A DNA stretch of 12,382 nucleotides from an uncultured Selenomonadales bacterium (GTDB lineage: Bacteria; Bacillota; Negativicutes; Selenomonadales; Selenomonadaceae). The notes beneath the pieces were generated by a model. That model saw nothing but the letters and a program-made list of their open reading frames with translations. It made no database searches and was not told the DNA's origin. Each line of letters starts with the position of its first letter. Positions within the stretch are counted from its first letter, which is position 1. The stretch covers positions 1 through 12,382 of the forward strand of contig CALGGP010000280.1 in NCBI GenBank assembly GCA_937915885.1. Reading direction: 5' to 3'. This document shows positions 1 through 6,723 of the stretch, in pieces. Both the position numbers and the translations under genes were made by a program.

Positions 1-48
1 CACCCGCCCACCCTTTGTTCCCTGCGGGAACCGCGCTTTAAGGGGTTC

Positions 49-116
49 GGGGGCGACGGATAAAGGGGCGCCGTCGAGCGTGGCGCAAAACCAACGACAG
101 CATGTTCACCCGCGTC
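49..116 (+). repeat. Dispersed intergenic repeat, copy A (short form)
   Basis: This copy matches copy C (12285-12382) in the same orientation in three blocks. GGGGGCGACGGA is at 49-60 and 12285-12296. AGGGGCGCCGTCGA is at 64-77 and 12308-12321. CACCCGCGTC is at 107-116 and 12367-12376. A shared CCAACGA also falls between the last two blocks. It is about 16 bases shorter than C between the last two blocks, mainly through loss of loop sequence, but it can still form a small GCGCC/GGCGC hairpin (67-85). Alignment was by eye. Confidence 0.65.
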
Positions 117-260
117 GACGACGCCCGATCTTTTGTCGGTAAACGGATCCGAAGTCGACGGTCGAAAAAAGTAATGTTAAAGTCGCTCAACGATTAAGAA
201 CCAAGCAAATTTTTTCCCGCCCACTCGCCCATAAAAGCTGTCGCTTTAGAAACGGAAGGC

Positions 261-340
261 GCTGCCTGCGCGGGGTGGGAACTGCGACTTCGGTTGGACG
301 CCGCATTCGGTGGGTGGGAGCGTCGGCGGCGCCTTTAAAA
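261..340 (-). repeat. Dispersed intergenic repeat, copy B (inverted)
   Basis: The reverse complement of copy C (12300-12382) aligns with this stretch almost end to end. The best block is CGGTGGGTGGGAGCGTCGGC (308-327), with two differences from C. The internal stem is kept: 296-303 pairs with 327-334, with one mismatch and one wobble. The element ends about 16 bases before the ATG at 357, so it may form part of that gene's 5' leader. Confidence 0.72.
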
Positions 341-356
341 AGCGAGACAATAAGGC

Positions 357-1019
357 ATGAAAAAATTTGATGACGATGAACTGTTAAAGTCGACGTCGGA
401 GTCGGTCGAGCTGATGAAACTGCTGATGCGTTCGGAGCTCGACGAGCTCAATCCGTATCAGACGGAAATTTACGCGGCGACGGCGGCGGGCTTTTTATTG
501 TTGGCAATGATATGCATGTATTTCGGATTGGGGATCGGTTTCGAGGGTAAAAACATGTCGTACCACGCCGAAATACTTCCGAGTCGAGCGATCGGATATA
601 TCGATGACGGACGAGTGATCGAGTTGCCGGACGGGAATTATCCGGTGGCGATGCCGTCGGGCGACGATTGGATCACAATCGAAGGCGCAAAAAAAATGCC
701 GCTGTTGCTGATAGCGGTGCCGACGGGGGACGGGTTGAAATTATATCCGTTGAATGTGGAGGACGATTCGTTTTTGCCGCGACAAGGGCGGACGTTGGCG
801 TTAAATATTCTGATGGGGTTTACGAGTGCGCATGCGGAAAATCGATTGGAGTATGACGAAAAGCACGGCAACGTCGAAGACTACAAACGGAAGGCGTATT
901 ATTATATGGAAGTGCGACACGGCGTCGGACGAATGAAACGGGGCTATAAATTTTCGCGCGCGCTCGATCCGACGGTTGAATTAAAAACCGTTTACGATCT
1001 CATCGGGAATAGTGATTAA
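357..1019 (+). CDS. Hypothetical single-pass membrane protein
   Basis: This 220-residue protein matches no family I recognise. The first 35 residues are acidic and polar. A hydrophobic segment at about residues 40-62 could cross the membrane once. The rest is soluble, with a Gly/Asp-rich stretch (about 78-105) and a basic, Tyr-rich end (about 175-200). There is no clear signal-peptide cleavage site, so an N-in anchor with an exposed C-terminal domain is plausible. The ribosome binding site is weak (AAGG just before the ATG), and no promoter is evident in the repeat-rich upstream DNA. The 3' end overlaps the converging PrsW-FHA gene by 20 bp (1000-1019) with no terminator between them, so the two transcripts may be antisense at their ends. 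That it is coding rests on its length and on codon use like the neighbours. Confidence 0.7.
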   Translation: MKKFDDDELLKSTSESVELMKLLMRSELDELNPYQTEIYAATAAGFLLLAMICMYFGLGIGFEGKNMSYHAEILPSRAIGYIDDGRVIELPDGNYPVAMPSGDDWITIEGAKKMPLLLIAVPTGDGLKLYPLNVEDDSFLPRQGRTLALNILMGFTSAHAENRLEYDEKHGNVEDYKRKAYYYMEVRHGVGRMKRGYKFSRALDPTVELKTVYDLIGNSD

Positions 1020-2307
1020 TCTCGAACGCGATCTCGTCGGAGCCGATGAAAAACTTTCCTCGGACTTTGATCCATTCGTTTTTCGGCAGACGCTCGCCCG
1101 ACTCCGAATACGTTCCGAAGCTCGAGCCCGTGTCCATTATGTAAACTCCATCCGCGCGGAGCTCCAACATACAATGTTTGCGACTGACTTTAGGCGTGTC
1201 CGCAGGAAATACCACGTTGCACGATTGACGATCGCGCCCGATGATCAGTCTTTTATCCAAGGGGATCGTCAAACCTTTGAATTTGCCCGTCAATCCTATC
1301 AACGATACTTTTTTCGACTCCGCACGTTCCGAGCGTTGCTCCTTTACCGGCTCGGGCGATATGATTTGTCCTTGCGCCTCGCGCACCGCCGTTTCAACCT
1401 GCGCGATCGCTTTTTTGATCAGAATGAATGACACGCCAACTGCCGCGCAACACAGCAGCAGATGCTTTACATCGAACGTCAAATTCTCCGCCGCTTGAAA
1501 TCTGTGCAACTCAACGTCTACGTTCCAAGTGAAGTGCATCAGCATCGTTGAGGCGACGTAGGGTAAAAATTGCGGACTCAAGAAATGTTTCAGGCTCAAG
1601 CGCTCATTTCCCTTGGCGGCGACGAGCGCTCCGCCTTCGATCGCGCACCAAGTTACATGCCCACCGATCGCCAACACGCTCCGTTTGATGAGAGTTGCAA
1701 ATCCGCCATCGAAATTATATCCGATGGTCTCGAATGACGCAAAGCCCGCGCCGACCGCCGCGCCGATCAGCATTCCGCCGAAAATATATCGCGGATTGTA
1801 CATGCGGATGAAGATCGCCGCCGCAATGATCTTTGCAGGCTCCTCAGTCAATGGCGCGAGATATGCCCGTCCTCCGTCAGTAATTGAGTAATGTCCAAGG
1901 AAAAATATTATCGTCGATGAGAGTATACCGCCGATGAAAAAAAACAACAGCACCCGATACAGCGGGATATCGCGCGGGACGTTCATCTCCCAATAGAAAA
2001 TCAAAATGCTCAGCGGCACGATCAGCGCACCCAAACTGAATAACACAAAAGTGCTCGCGTTGTAACCGCTATAAACTTCTCTGATGGCGGCTACGTCGAC
2101 GTAAGCGATGAGCGCAAAGATCAATCCGACCGCCAGCACCCGTGTGAACACCCACGGACGTTGCCACTCTTGGATCATGCGTTCGGTGGGCGGCGTCGTC
2201 AACGGCGTCCCCGCCATAAAAACTTTCGCGCCGTCGATCGTCAAATGGTGCTTAAACACGCTTACAAACATGTCCTTTGCGGTTATGCGATTTGGATCGT
2301 CGCGCAT
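1000..2307 (-). CDS. PrsW-type intramembrane metalloprotease fused to a C-terminal FHA domain
   Basis: The protein has 435 residues. About 52-300 is a multi-spanning membrane domain with all three PrsW/CPBP-type motifs: EExxK (E155, E156, K159), FxxxExxxY (F189, E193, Y197) and HxxxN (H258, N262), plus H217 and E224 in a GGHVTWCAIEGG segment. Known PrsW proteins cut membrane proteins such as the anti-sigma factor RsiW at site 1. A charged linker (about 305-335) leads to an FHA domain (about 336-430) with GRD (357-359), SRKH (375-378) and GSSFGTY (394-400), which is expected to bind phosphothreonine in the cytoplasm. It is the last gene of the cluster. It starts 4 bp after the PP2C stop, and its Shine-Dalgarno GGGGGTGA (2312-2319) contains that stop, which implies translational coupling. 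The fusion suggests that a phosphorylated partner, probably a product of the kinase, recruits or switches on the protease. The substrate is unknown. An Abi/CPBP protease label would be the alternative. Confidence 0.9.
   Translation of the reverse strand: MRDDPNRITAKDMFVSVFKHHLTIDGAKVFMAGTPLTTPPTERMIQEWQRPWVFTRVLAVGLIFALIAYVDVAAIREVYSGYNASTFVLFSLGALIVPLSILIFYWEMNVPRDIPLYRVLLFFFIGGILSSTIIFFLGHYSITDGGRAYLAPLTEEPAKIIAAAIFIRMYNPRYIFGGMLIGAAVGAGFASFETIGYNFDGGFATLIKRSVLAIGGHVTWCAIEGGALVAAKGNERLSLKHFLSPQFLPYVASTMLMHFTWNVDVELHRFQAAENLTFDVKHLLLCCAAVGVSFILIKKAIAQVETAVREAQGQIISPEPVKEQRSERAESKKVSLIGLTGKFKGLTIPLDKRLIIGRDRQSCNVVFPADTPKVSRKHCMLELRADGVYIMDTGSSFGTYSESGERLPKNEWIKVRGKFFIGSDEIAFEINHYSR
1151..1160. 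repeat. Iterated palindrome TCCGCGCGGA (seven copies in the window)
   Basis: This perfect 10-bp palindrome occurs at 1151-1160, 2334-2343, 3105-3114, 5590-5599, 9451-9460, 10193-10202 and 12174-12183. Three copies extend to the 12-mer CTCCGCGCGGAG (3104-3115, 5589-5600, 9450-9461). Six copies lie inside coding sequences; the one at 5590 is in the gap between nadK and the kinase. Four in-gene copies read as (L/F)RA(D/E), whereas the 9451 copy is read in another frame (Ser-Ala-Arg-Ser), so conservation is at the DNA level. The count and spread resemble HIP1-type highly iterated palindromes of cyanobacteria. Confidence 0.85.
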
Positions 2308-2311
2308 CTCA

Positions 2312-3382
2312 TCACCCCCGAATTTTGTCTTGCTCCGCGCGGAACTCGATGATAATGCCGGTGAAATTGTCCTGATCGGGGATCGCGAGCTCCGAAATGT
2401 TTTTTTCCAACAATCGAGCCGCCGAGCTTGCGTCGGAATGCAACGCCGCGATCAATTCTTCATTGTCGAGCGCATTGAACACCCCGTCCGAGCACAGCAA
2501 AATTTTATCGTTTGGCTCGAGCCGTATCGATTTCTCATTTCGATCGACGATGTTGAAACTGCCCATGCCGACGTAGGCGATCAAAGCATGTCGATCGGGA
2601 TCGTTCAATGCCTCCGACTTTGATATTTCACCGAGTGCCGCTTTTTTCAAGAGTTGAGCACCATAAGTATGTTCCTCGTTCAATTGGATCAACTTTCCAC
2701 CATGCAGAAGATAAATTCTACTGTCGCCGACCGATATGAAATACAACTGATCGCCCGTGATCATTACTGCAACGAGTGTTGAGCCGCCGTTCAATCGTGT
2801 GCGCATGATGTGATTTTCGACGGCTGTCTCGGCTTGACGTGCGGTCTCGAGCAAGAAATTTTTCGGCTCGGGCGTCGAAGTTTTCTCGAACTGCTCACGA
2901 AAAGTTGATGCGACGATCCGGCTTATGGTTGCTCCGCCCTGCATGCCGCCCATCCCGTCGGCGACGACCGCCAACAAACCTTTCGCCCCGGCATCGACGG
3001 GATCGGAGAAATAAAACGAATCCTGTTGTTCCTTACGTTTGCCGATATTTTGAAATTGGGCAACGCCGAATGTGATGTGTTCGACCGAAATTTTTTCGGA
3101 CGACTCCGCGCGGAGCGCTCGATCGATTCGATTGTGTTGACGACGGCGATCGTTGATCAACCACACGACTGCAACGCTCAACAACAGGACGGCAATGCAC
3201 AGCGCCGCGATGATGAGATGCTCCGATAAGATCGGGACGTCGACGCTCATGGTCAGCGACGGAGATACTTCCGTCGACCCCAGTGCTCGATCTTTGAACT
3301 CGTCGGCGACGGGCATTGCTCCGACCGTTCCGGCGATGCTCGACACAACGAGAGCGATCGGAAAAATTTTTATGGAGCTCAT
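2312..3382 (-). CDS. Membrane-anchored PP2C-family protein phosphatase
   Basis: This 356-residue protein removes phosphate from Ser/Thr residues using two metal ions. An N-terminal signal-like segment (1-22) is followed by a short polar stretch, a transmembrane helix (about 54-76) and a basic stop-transfer (RRRQHNR), so the catalytic domain (about 103-347) should face the cytoplasm. PP2C motifs are all present: RKEQQDS with D121, VADGMGG with D142 and G143, GGSTLV (199-204), VGDSR (218-222), CSDGV with D299, and DQDNFTG with D338 and N339. I chose the ATG at 3382 over one at 3400. It overlaps the stop of the FHA gene as ATGA and is preceded by a G-rich ribosome binding site, whereas 3400 has none. 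It is very likely the counterpart of the kinase encoded two genes upstream. The single-pass anchor places it next to the membrane protease encoded downstream. Confidence 0.93.
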   Translation of the reverse strand: MSSIKIFPIALVVSSIAGTVGAMPVADEFKDRALGSTEVSPSLTMSVDVPILSEHLIIAALCIAVLLLSVAVVWLINDRRRQHNRIDRALRAESSEKISVEHITFGVAQFQNIGKRKEQQDSFYFSDPVDAGAKGLLAVVADGMGGMQGGATISRIVASTFREQFEKTSTPEPKNFLLETARQAETAVENHIMRTRLNGGSTLVAVMITGDQLYFISVGDSRIYLLHGGKLIQLNEEHTYGAQLLKKAALGEISKSEALNDPDRHALIAYVGMGSFNIVDRNEKSIRLEPNDKILLCSDGVFNALDNEELIAALHSDASSAARLLEKNISELAIPDQDNFTGIIIEFRAEQDKIRG

Positions 3383-4005
3383 TGTCCGCCCCACTCCCAT
3401 TGAAAATCATCACTGCCGAACGGAATGAAAATCAAGACGGTATCAGCAACAATGATGATATCGCCGCGCTTGAGTTGCATTGCGCCGCCGATGAGAATTT
3501 GATTGTTGACGTAGACCTCTTCTCTGCCGGAGCCGCAGCTGATGAAGTAGCTATTGCCGCGATGATCATAGGTGACGATAAAATGTTTATCGCGCGAAAC
3601 GGACGGATCACTCAGACGAACGTCCGATTCATCGCCGCGCCCGACGAAATTATTCCCCGAGTGGAGTCGAAAATCTTTGCCGATATCGTTGCCCTTGACA
3701 CACACGAGCCAACCGACCACGGGATCGAAGCCCAACTTCTTTTTAACCTTAATGACAGTCGGATCCATATTGCCACCCCTTTGCATATTAGCAATTTCTT
3801 CAATAGACATGGTTTTGCCGCCTTTTCTTGAAAATATCTCTTGGATCGATGGTTTGCGACCGCCGCTAGTCGGAGGCATCGAACCTCCGCTTTGCGCGTG
3901 ATCGTTGTCTTTGCGAACTCCACCGCCGGAGCAATTCGGGCAAACGGCGTTTAATTCTCCATCGTAAATGTCGCCGCACTTTGAGCAGTACATTGGTTTA
4001 GGCAT
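3379..4005 (-). CDS. Zinc-ribbon/FHA adaptor protein
   Basis: The protein has 208 residues and appears cytoplasmic. Residues 7-25 form a small zinc ribbon (C7, C10, C22, C25). A Gly/Ser-rich low-complexity linker with SxxEI-type short motifs (about 28-80) follows. An FHA domain (about 97-197) carries the phosphopeptide-binding residues GR (122-123), SRDKH (137-141) and the VNN loop (166-168). The last residues, IPFGSDDFQWEW, are typical of FHA proteins found beside Hanks kinases in Firmicutes (from memory of the family). No enzyme domain is present, so it probably acts as a phosphothreonine-reading scaffold. The start has a good ribosome binding site (GGGAGG about nine bases upstream). The gene begins 29 bp after the kinase stop and ends in an ATGA overlap with the PP2C gene. 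Thr/Ser residues in the linker are candidate kinase sites (inference). Confidence 0.9.
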   Translation of the reverse strand: MPKPMYCSKCGDIYDGELNAVCPNCSGGGVRKDNDHAQSGGSMPPTSGGRKPSIQEIFSRKGGKTMSIEEIANMQRGGNMDPTVIKVKKKLGFDPVVGWLVCVKGNDIGKDFRLHSGNNFVGRGDESDVRLSDPSVSRDKHFIVTYDHRGNSYFISCGSGREEVYVNNQILIGGAMQLKRGDIIIVADTVLIFIPFGSDDFQWEWGGQ

Positions 4006-4034
4006 GATGAAAAACCTCCCCGAAAAATTTTTGT

Positions 4035-5498
4035 TTACTTGACGACGACGAGGACATCAAAGGCGTCTTTATTGGCATCGTTTGTGAAGTGCAAAGTATA
4101 GGCGCCGGTTTTGGCGCTTTTGACGGTAAGGTCGATCCAATGATTTTTCCACTTGCCGAATTTGACGGCGAGAGTTTTTGTAGGTTCCGAGACTGACGGT
4201 CTGCCGTTAAATTTCCCGTAAAGCGGGATGGTACCGCCCGAGTCGCCGGTTTTGATGAACAAGATCGGTATACCGGCATAATATTTATCCGAGCCGTATC
4301 CAAGCCTTGACTTTACTTTGTCGTATCCCAATAAATTATAATCATCGATTAGACTGTAAGCGATATTTCTGTCGTTGATGACGGAACTGTACTGAATGCC
4401 GAAGAACAGCGCCGCTGCTGCCGACAATGCGGTTACGCCGTAGAGGATCGGATTTTTTTTGGATTGATCGGATGTCGCGACGATCGGATGACAATACGGG
4501 CACTTATCATGTTTTTTGACGTCGAAGAAATGATCGGCGGGACATTTTATGAGGAGCGACTCCTTATTGGTTGCCGCCTTTAAATCGTCGTAGAACTCTT
4601 TGACGGTCTGATAACGCTCCGAGCGCTCGATCGCGAGTCCTTTCATTATGATATTTTCTTGGGCGGGAGTGATCGGGATGCCGAAGCTCGAAAGCGGCGG
4701 GAGAGTATAGCCTTGGAGATTGCGCAACTTCGACGGGATCAGATATGTACCGAGGGGCGGGCGTCGCGTGATGAGGTCGTAGATGGTGGCGGCGAATGCG
4801 TAGACATCGGTCCATGAGCCCTGAATACCTTTGGTGCCAAACTGTTCGGGCGGCGCATAATGTATTTTGAGGATAATGGAGATGGAGCCTCCGCTGACGT
4901 TGGGTTTTCGAGCGGCGCCAAAGTCGAGAATTTTGACTGTACCGGACTCGGAGATCATGATATTATCCGGACTGATATCGCGATGAACGAGACCTTGAGC
5001 ATGAATGCGATCAAGGGCGGCGGCGATGGGCGCGAGGATTGCGACAGCGTCTTCGAGCAACATGGCTCTGCCCAATTTTTTGAGATACGTCTCGAGGGTA
5101 GCGCCGTTAATAAATTCCATTGCGATATATTCTGTGTTGTTTCCGCTGAATCGTCCCTTGAGGCGAACTATATTATCATCGGATTGGAATTTTTGAAGGT
5201 TATCGGCTTCGGTTGAGAATCCGGCGCGACCTGTGGAGAATTCGAGATTGCAATCGGGCCTCGGCTTGACGGTATAATGATTTTGTTGATCGCGTGTAGC
5301 GTATGATATTGGAAAATATTCTTTGATGGCGAGTTTCTCATTACAAGAGATATCCCAAGCGATATAAGTTATGCCGAAACCGCCTTGCCCGAGGGAGCCG
5401 CCGACGAGATATTTTCCATTGAGCACGGAGCCCGGGACGAGTGCCTGAGCTTCTCGTCGCCAACCGCAATGTTCACAGATCAAAGCATCTTGCGGCAT
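4035..5498 (-). CDS. Hanks-type serine/threonine protein kinase with zinc ribbon and transmembrane segment
   Basis: Residue numbers count from the ATG at 5498 (487 residues). A CEHCGW half zinc ribbon (8-13) precedes the kinase domain (about 28-310). Its Gly loop is GQGGFG (37-42), the ATP lysine lies in AIKEY (57-61), the catalytic loop is HRDISPDN (172-179), and the metal motif is DFGAAR (192-197). APPEQFG (215-221) replaces the usual APE. A second zinc ribbon (C319, C333, C336), a transmembrane helix (about 350-368) and an extracytoplasmic C-terminal domain of about 115 residues follow; the last may sense an outside signal. The start is uncertain. The frame stays open upstream to a TTG at 5609 that touches the nadK stop, but those 37 residues are aromatic-rich and unlike the family, and no start has a good ribosome binding site. 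A first CxxC pair would be expected just before the known one (see findings). The kinase is the likely writer for the two FHA proteins downstream. Confidence 0.88.
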   Translation of the reverse strand: MPQDALICEHCGWRREAQALVPGSVLNGKYLVGGSLGQGGFGITYIAWDISCNEKLAIKEYFPISYATRDQQNHYTVKPRPDCNLEFSTGRAGFSTEADNLQKFQSDDNIVRLKGRFSGNNTEYIAMEFINGATLETYLKKLGRAMLLEDAVAILAPIAAALDRIHAQGLVHRDISPDNIMISESGTVKILDFGAARKPNVSGGSISIILKIHYAPPEQFGTKGIQGSWTDVYAFAATIYDLITRRPPLGTYLIPSKLRNLQGYTLPPLSSFGIPITPAQENIIMKGLAIERSERYQTVKEFYDDLKAATNKESLLIKCPADHFFDVKKHDKCPYCHPIVATSDQSKKNPILYGVTALSAAAALFFGIQYSSVINDRNIAYSLIDDYNLLGYDKVKSRLGYGSDKYYAGIPILFIKTGDSGGTIPLYGKFNGRPSVSEPTKTLAVKFGKWKNHWIDLTVKSAKTGAYTLHFTNDANKDAFDVLVVVK

Positions 5499-5605
5499 TT
5501 CTTCCAAGAATTTTTTTCGCAGCCTCCAAATAGATTCTCCGCAAAAAAATAGAGCCGAAAAACATTTTTCAGCCCAAAAAAAATAATACTCCGCGCGGAG
5601 ATTGA
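5499..5605 (-). other. nadK-kinase intergenic gap, AT-rich
   Basis: Read on the minus strand, this 107-bp gap begins with the palindrome CTCCGCGCGGAG (5589-5600), followed within a few bases by a run of eight T. That is the shape of a weak intrinsic terminator, with a stem of only 4 bp if the loop is GCGC. A GGAGG motif and a run of seven A lie just before the kinase. The kinase frame is open through the whole gap. No promoter with both boxes at proper spacing is convincing here, so read-through from the nadK promoter remains the simplest model. Confidence 0.4.
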
Positions 5606-6454
5606 TCAAAAGCTGAGGAGCTTGGTGCGAAGAACTTTATAATAATCTTTGTCCTCGAATTTGACGATCTGAGCGGTGTTCTTCGCCTTCCGAACAATGA
5701 CTTCATCGCCCGGGCGGACGTAAAAACTTTCCTGCCCGTCGAGCGTCACGATCACGTCTTGATGCACGTTGCCGATCACCAATCGGATCAGATCATTCTC
5801 GCCGACAACCAACGGTCGAATCTGAAACGTGTGCGCGCATATCGGCGTCAACAGCACTCCTCGGATCGTCGGATTTAATATCGGTCCGCCCGCCGACAAC
5901 GAATACGCCGTTGAGCCCGTCGGCGACGACACTATCAAACCGTCCGCCTTATAATCCATCAGATGTGTTTGATTGATGTACAATCCCAAATTCAACATTC
6001 GAGCGGCGCCGCCCTTGGCGATCACCACGTCGTTAATCGCGCGCCCGAGATATTTTTCGCCGAGCTCGTTTCTTACATACGCCGACAACAGCAGTCGATG
6101 CTCGATGCGATATTCGCCCGCCAAAATTTTTGCCAGATGCGCCTCTAATTCTTCGGTCTCGATGTCCGCCAAAAATCCCAGCGTCCCGATGTTGATCCCG
6201 CAAACCGGCACCTCCTGATCGGTGAACCGTCGACAGACGCCGAGCAATGTCCCGTCGCCGCCAATCGACAGCGCCATATCGACGTGCACCCGCTCCACGC
6301 ACGGCAGCCCGTATCGATCCTTCCTATACAGTCGAGCCTCGCCCGCCGGCATCACCAGCCGCACTTCCTTATTCCTATAGAAATTGAATATCCGCTCGAC
6401 GATCTCCGCCGCACGCCTCTTGCTCCGATTCGGAAATACCGCTATCTGCATCAT
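5606..6454 (-). CDS. nadK: NAD kinase (ATP-NAD/polyphosphate-NAD kinase)
   Basis: This cytoplasmic enzyme phosphorylates NAD+ to NADP+. The 282 residues match the usual family length. Diagnostic motifs are GGDGT (65-69) for phosphate binding and catalysis, NIGTLGFL (88-95), the ND pair (141-142) in RAINDVVI, and the Gly-rich SPTGSTAYSLSAGGP (177-191). A run of two Met codons starts the protein. The upstream GGGGTGAT gives a good ribosome binding site for either, and I give the first. A sigma-A-like promoter lies about 35 bp upstream. nadK usually sits with tlyA, argR and recN in Firmicutes; here it heads a phospho-signalling cluster instead, and the gap after it may separate the two transcriptionally. 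Confidence 0.96.
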   Translation of the reverse strand: MMQIAVFPNRSKRRAAEIVERIFNFYRNKEVRLVMPAGEARLYRKDRYGLPCVERVHVDMALSIGGDGTLLGVCRRFTDQEVPVCGINIGTLGFLADIETEELEAHLAKILAGEYRIEHRLLLSAYVRNELGEKYLGRAINDVVIAKGGAARMLNLGLYINQTHLMDYKADGLIVSSPTGSTAYSLSAGGPILNPTIRGVLLTPICAHTFQIRPLVVGENDLIRLVIGNVHQDVIVTLDGQESFYVRPGDEVIVRKAKNTAQIVKFEDKDYYKVLRTKLLSF

Positions 6455-6487
6455 GGCACATCACCCCACTTGTATACTCTTGCCGAC

Positions 6488-6516
6488 AGTTTATCAAGCA
6501 AATAGCCCTATGTCAA
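6488..6516 (-). promoter_or_regulatory. Sigma-A-type promoter for nadK and the downstream cluster
   Basis: On the minus strand a perfect TTGACA -35 (6511-6516) is separated by 17 bp from TAAACT (6488-6493, four of six consensus matches). The predicted start near 6481 would give a leader of about 27 bases before the nadK ATG. It is divergent from the porin promoter, with about 53 bp between the two -35 boxes. Confidence 0.72.
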
Positions 6517-6569
6517 ACTATTCGATGAAATATTTATGAATGAAGTTTAGGTGAAATTGCCAAAAGGGC

Positions 6570-6598
6570 TTGAAAAACAAAAAACGGTGTGATATCAT
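6570..6598 (+). promoter_or_regulatory. Sigma-A-type promoter for the porin gene
   Basis: TTGAAA (6570-6575) and TATCAT (6593-6598) are spaced by exactly 17 bp, with an A-rich spacer. The -10 overlaps a perfect TGATATCA palindrome (6590-6597) that could serve as an operator. Transcription should begin near 6605, leaving a leader of about 119 bases. Confidence 0.72.
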
Positions 6599-6600
6599 CA

Positions 6601-6723
6601 CGGCGGTCTTAGGGAATGGCAACGAACTCCTGAGGAAACATGGACACTCAAGAATGAACTGCCTGCTCCGAAGACCCGCCGAATTAATTTTTTTGGAGGA
6701 ACTTCTTCGAGGAGGAGTTTGTA
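6601..6723 (+). promoter_or_regulatory. Structured porin 5' leader with possible Shine-Dalgarno occlusion
   Basis: The ribosome binding site AGGAGG (6710-6715) lies eight bases before the ATG. Three pairings can be drawn by eye. First, CGGCGGTCTT (6601-6610) pairs with 6671-6681 with one bulged C, just before a T-rich tract (6688-6694). Second, 6622-6631 (ACGAACTCCT) pairs with 6713-6722 across the ribosome binding site, ten pairs with one wobble. Third, a local hairpin pairs 6700-6707 with 6712-6719 (eight pairs, two wobbles) and also hides it. The second and third exclude each other, and the first and second cross. A second GGAGGA (6695-6700) could be a standby site. A five-codon ORF (MDTQE) starts at 6640. 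No named riboswitch class is recognised. Confidence 0.45.

Larger units (their letters stand above)
1..356. other. Non-coding leading region with repeat elements
   Basis: I see no convincing protein or RNA gene in these 356 bases. The stretch holds a perfect 6-bp hairpin (arms 17-22 and 26-31, loop TGC), repeat copy A (49-116), an AT-richer middle part (about 165-255) and repeat copy B (261-340) in inverted orientation. No sigma-A promoter with both boxes is visible ahead of the gene at 357. The hairpin is not followed by a T tract, so it is not a typical intrinsic terminator. Confidence 0.6.

Noticed and set aside
17..31. 6-bp hairpin GTTCCC-TGC-GGGAAC as a terminator
   Set aside because: No T tract follows on either strand, and no gene end can be seen nearby because the window starts here.
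3383..3400. Alternative PP2C start at 3400 (MGVGRT extension)
   Set aside because: There is no ribosome binding site, and it would spoil the ATGA overlap and the signal-like N-terminus given by 3382.
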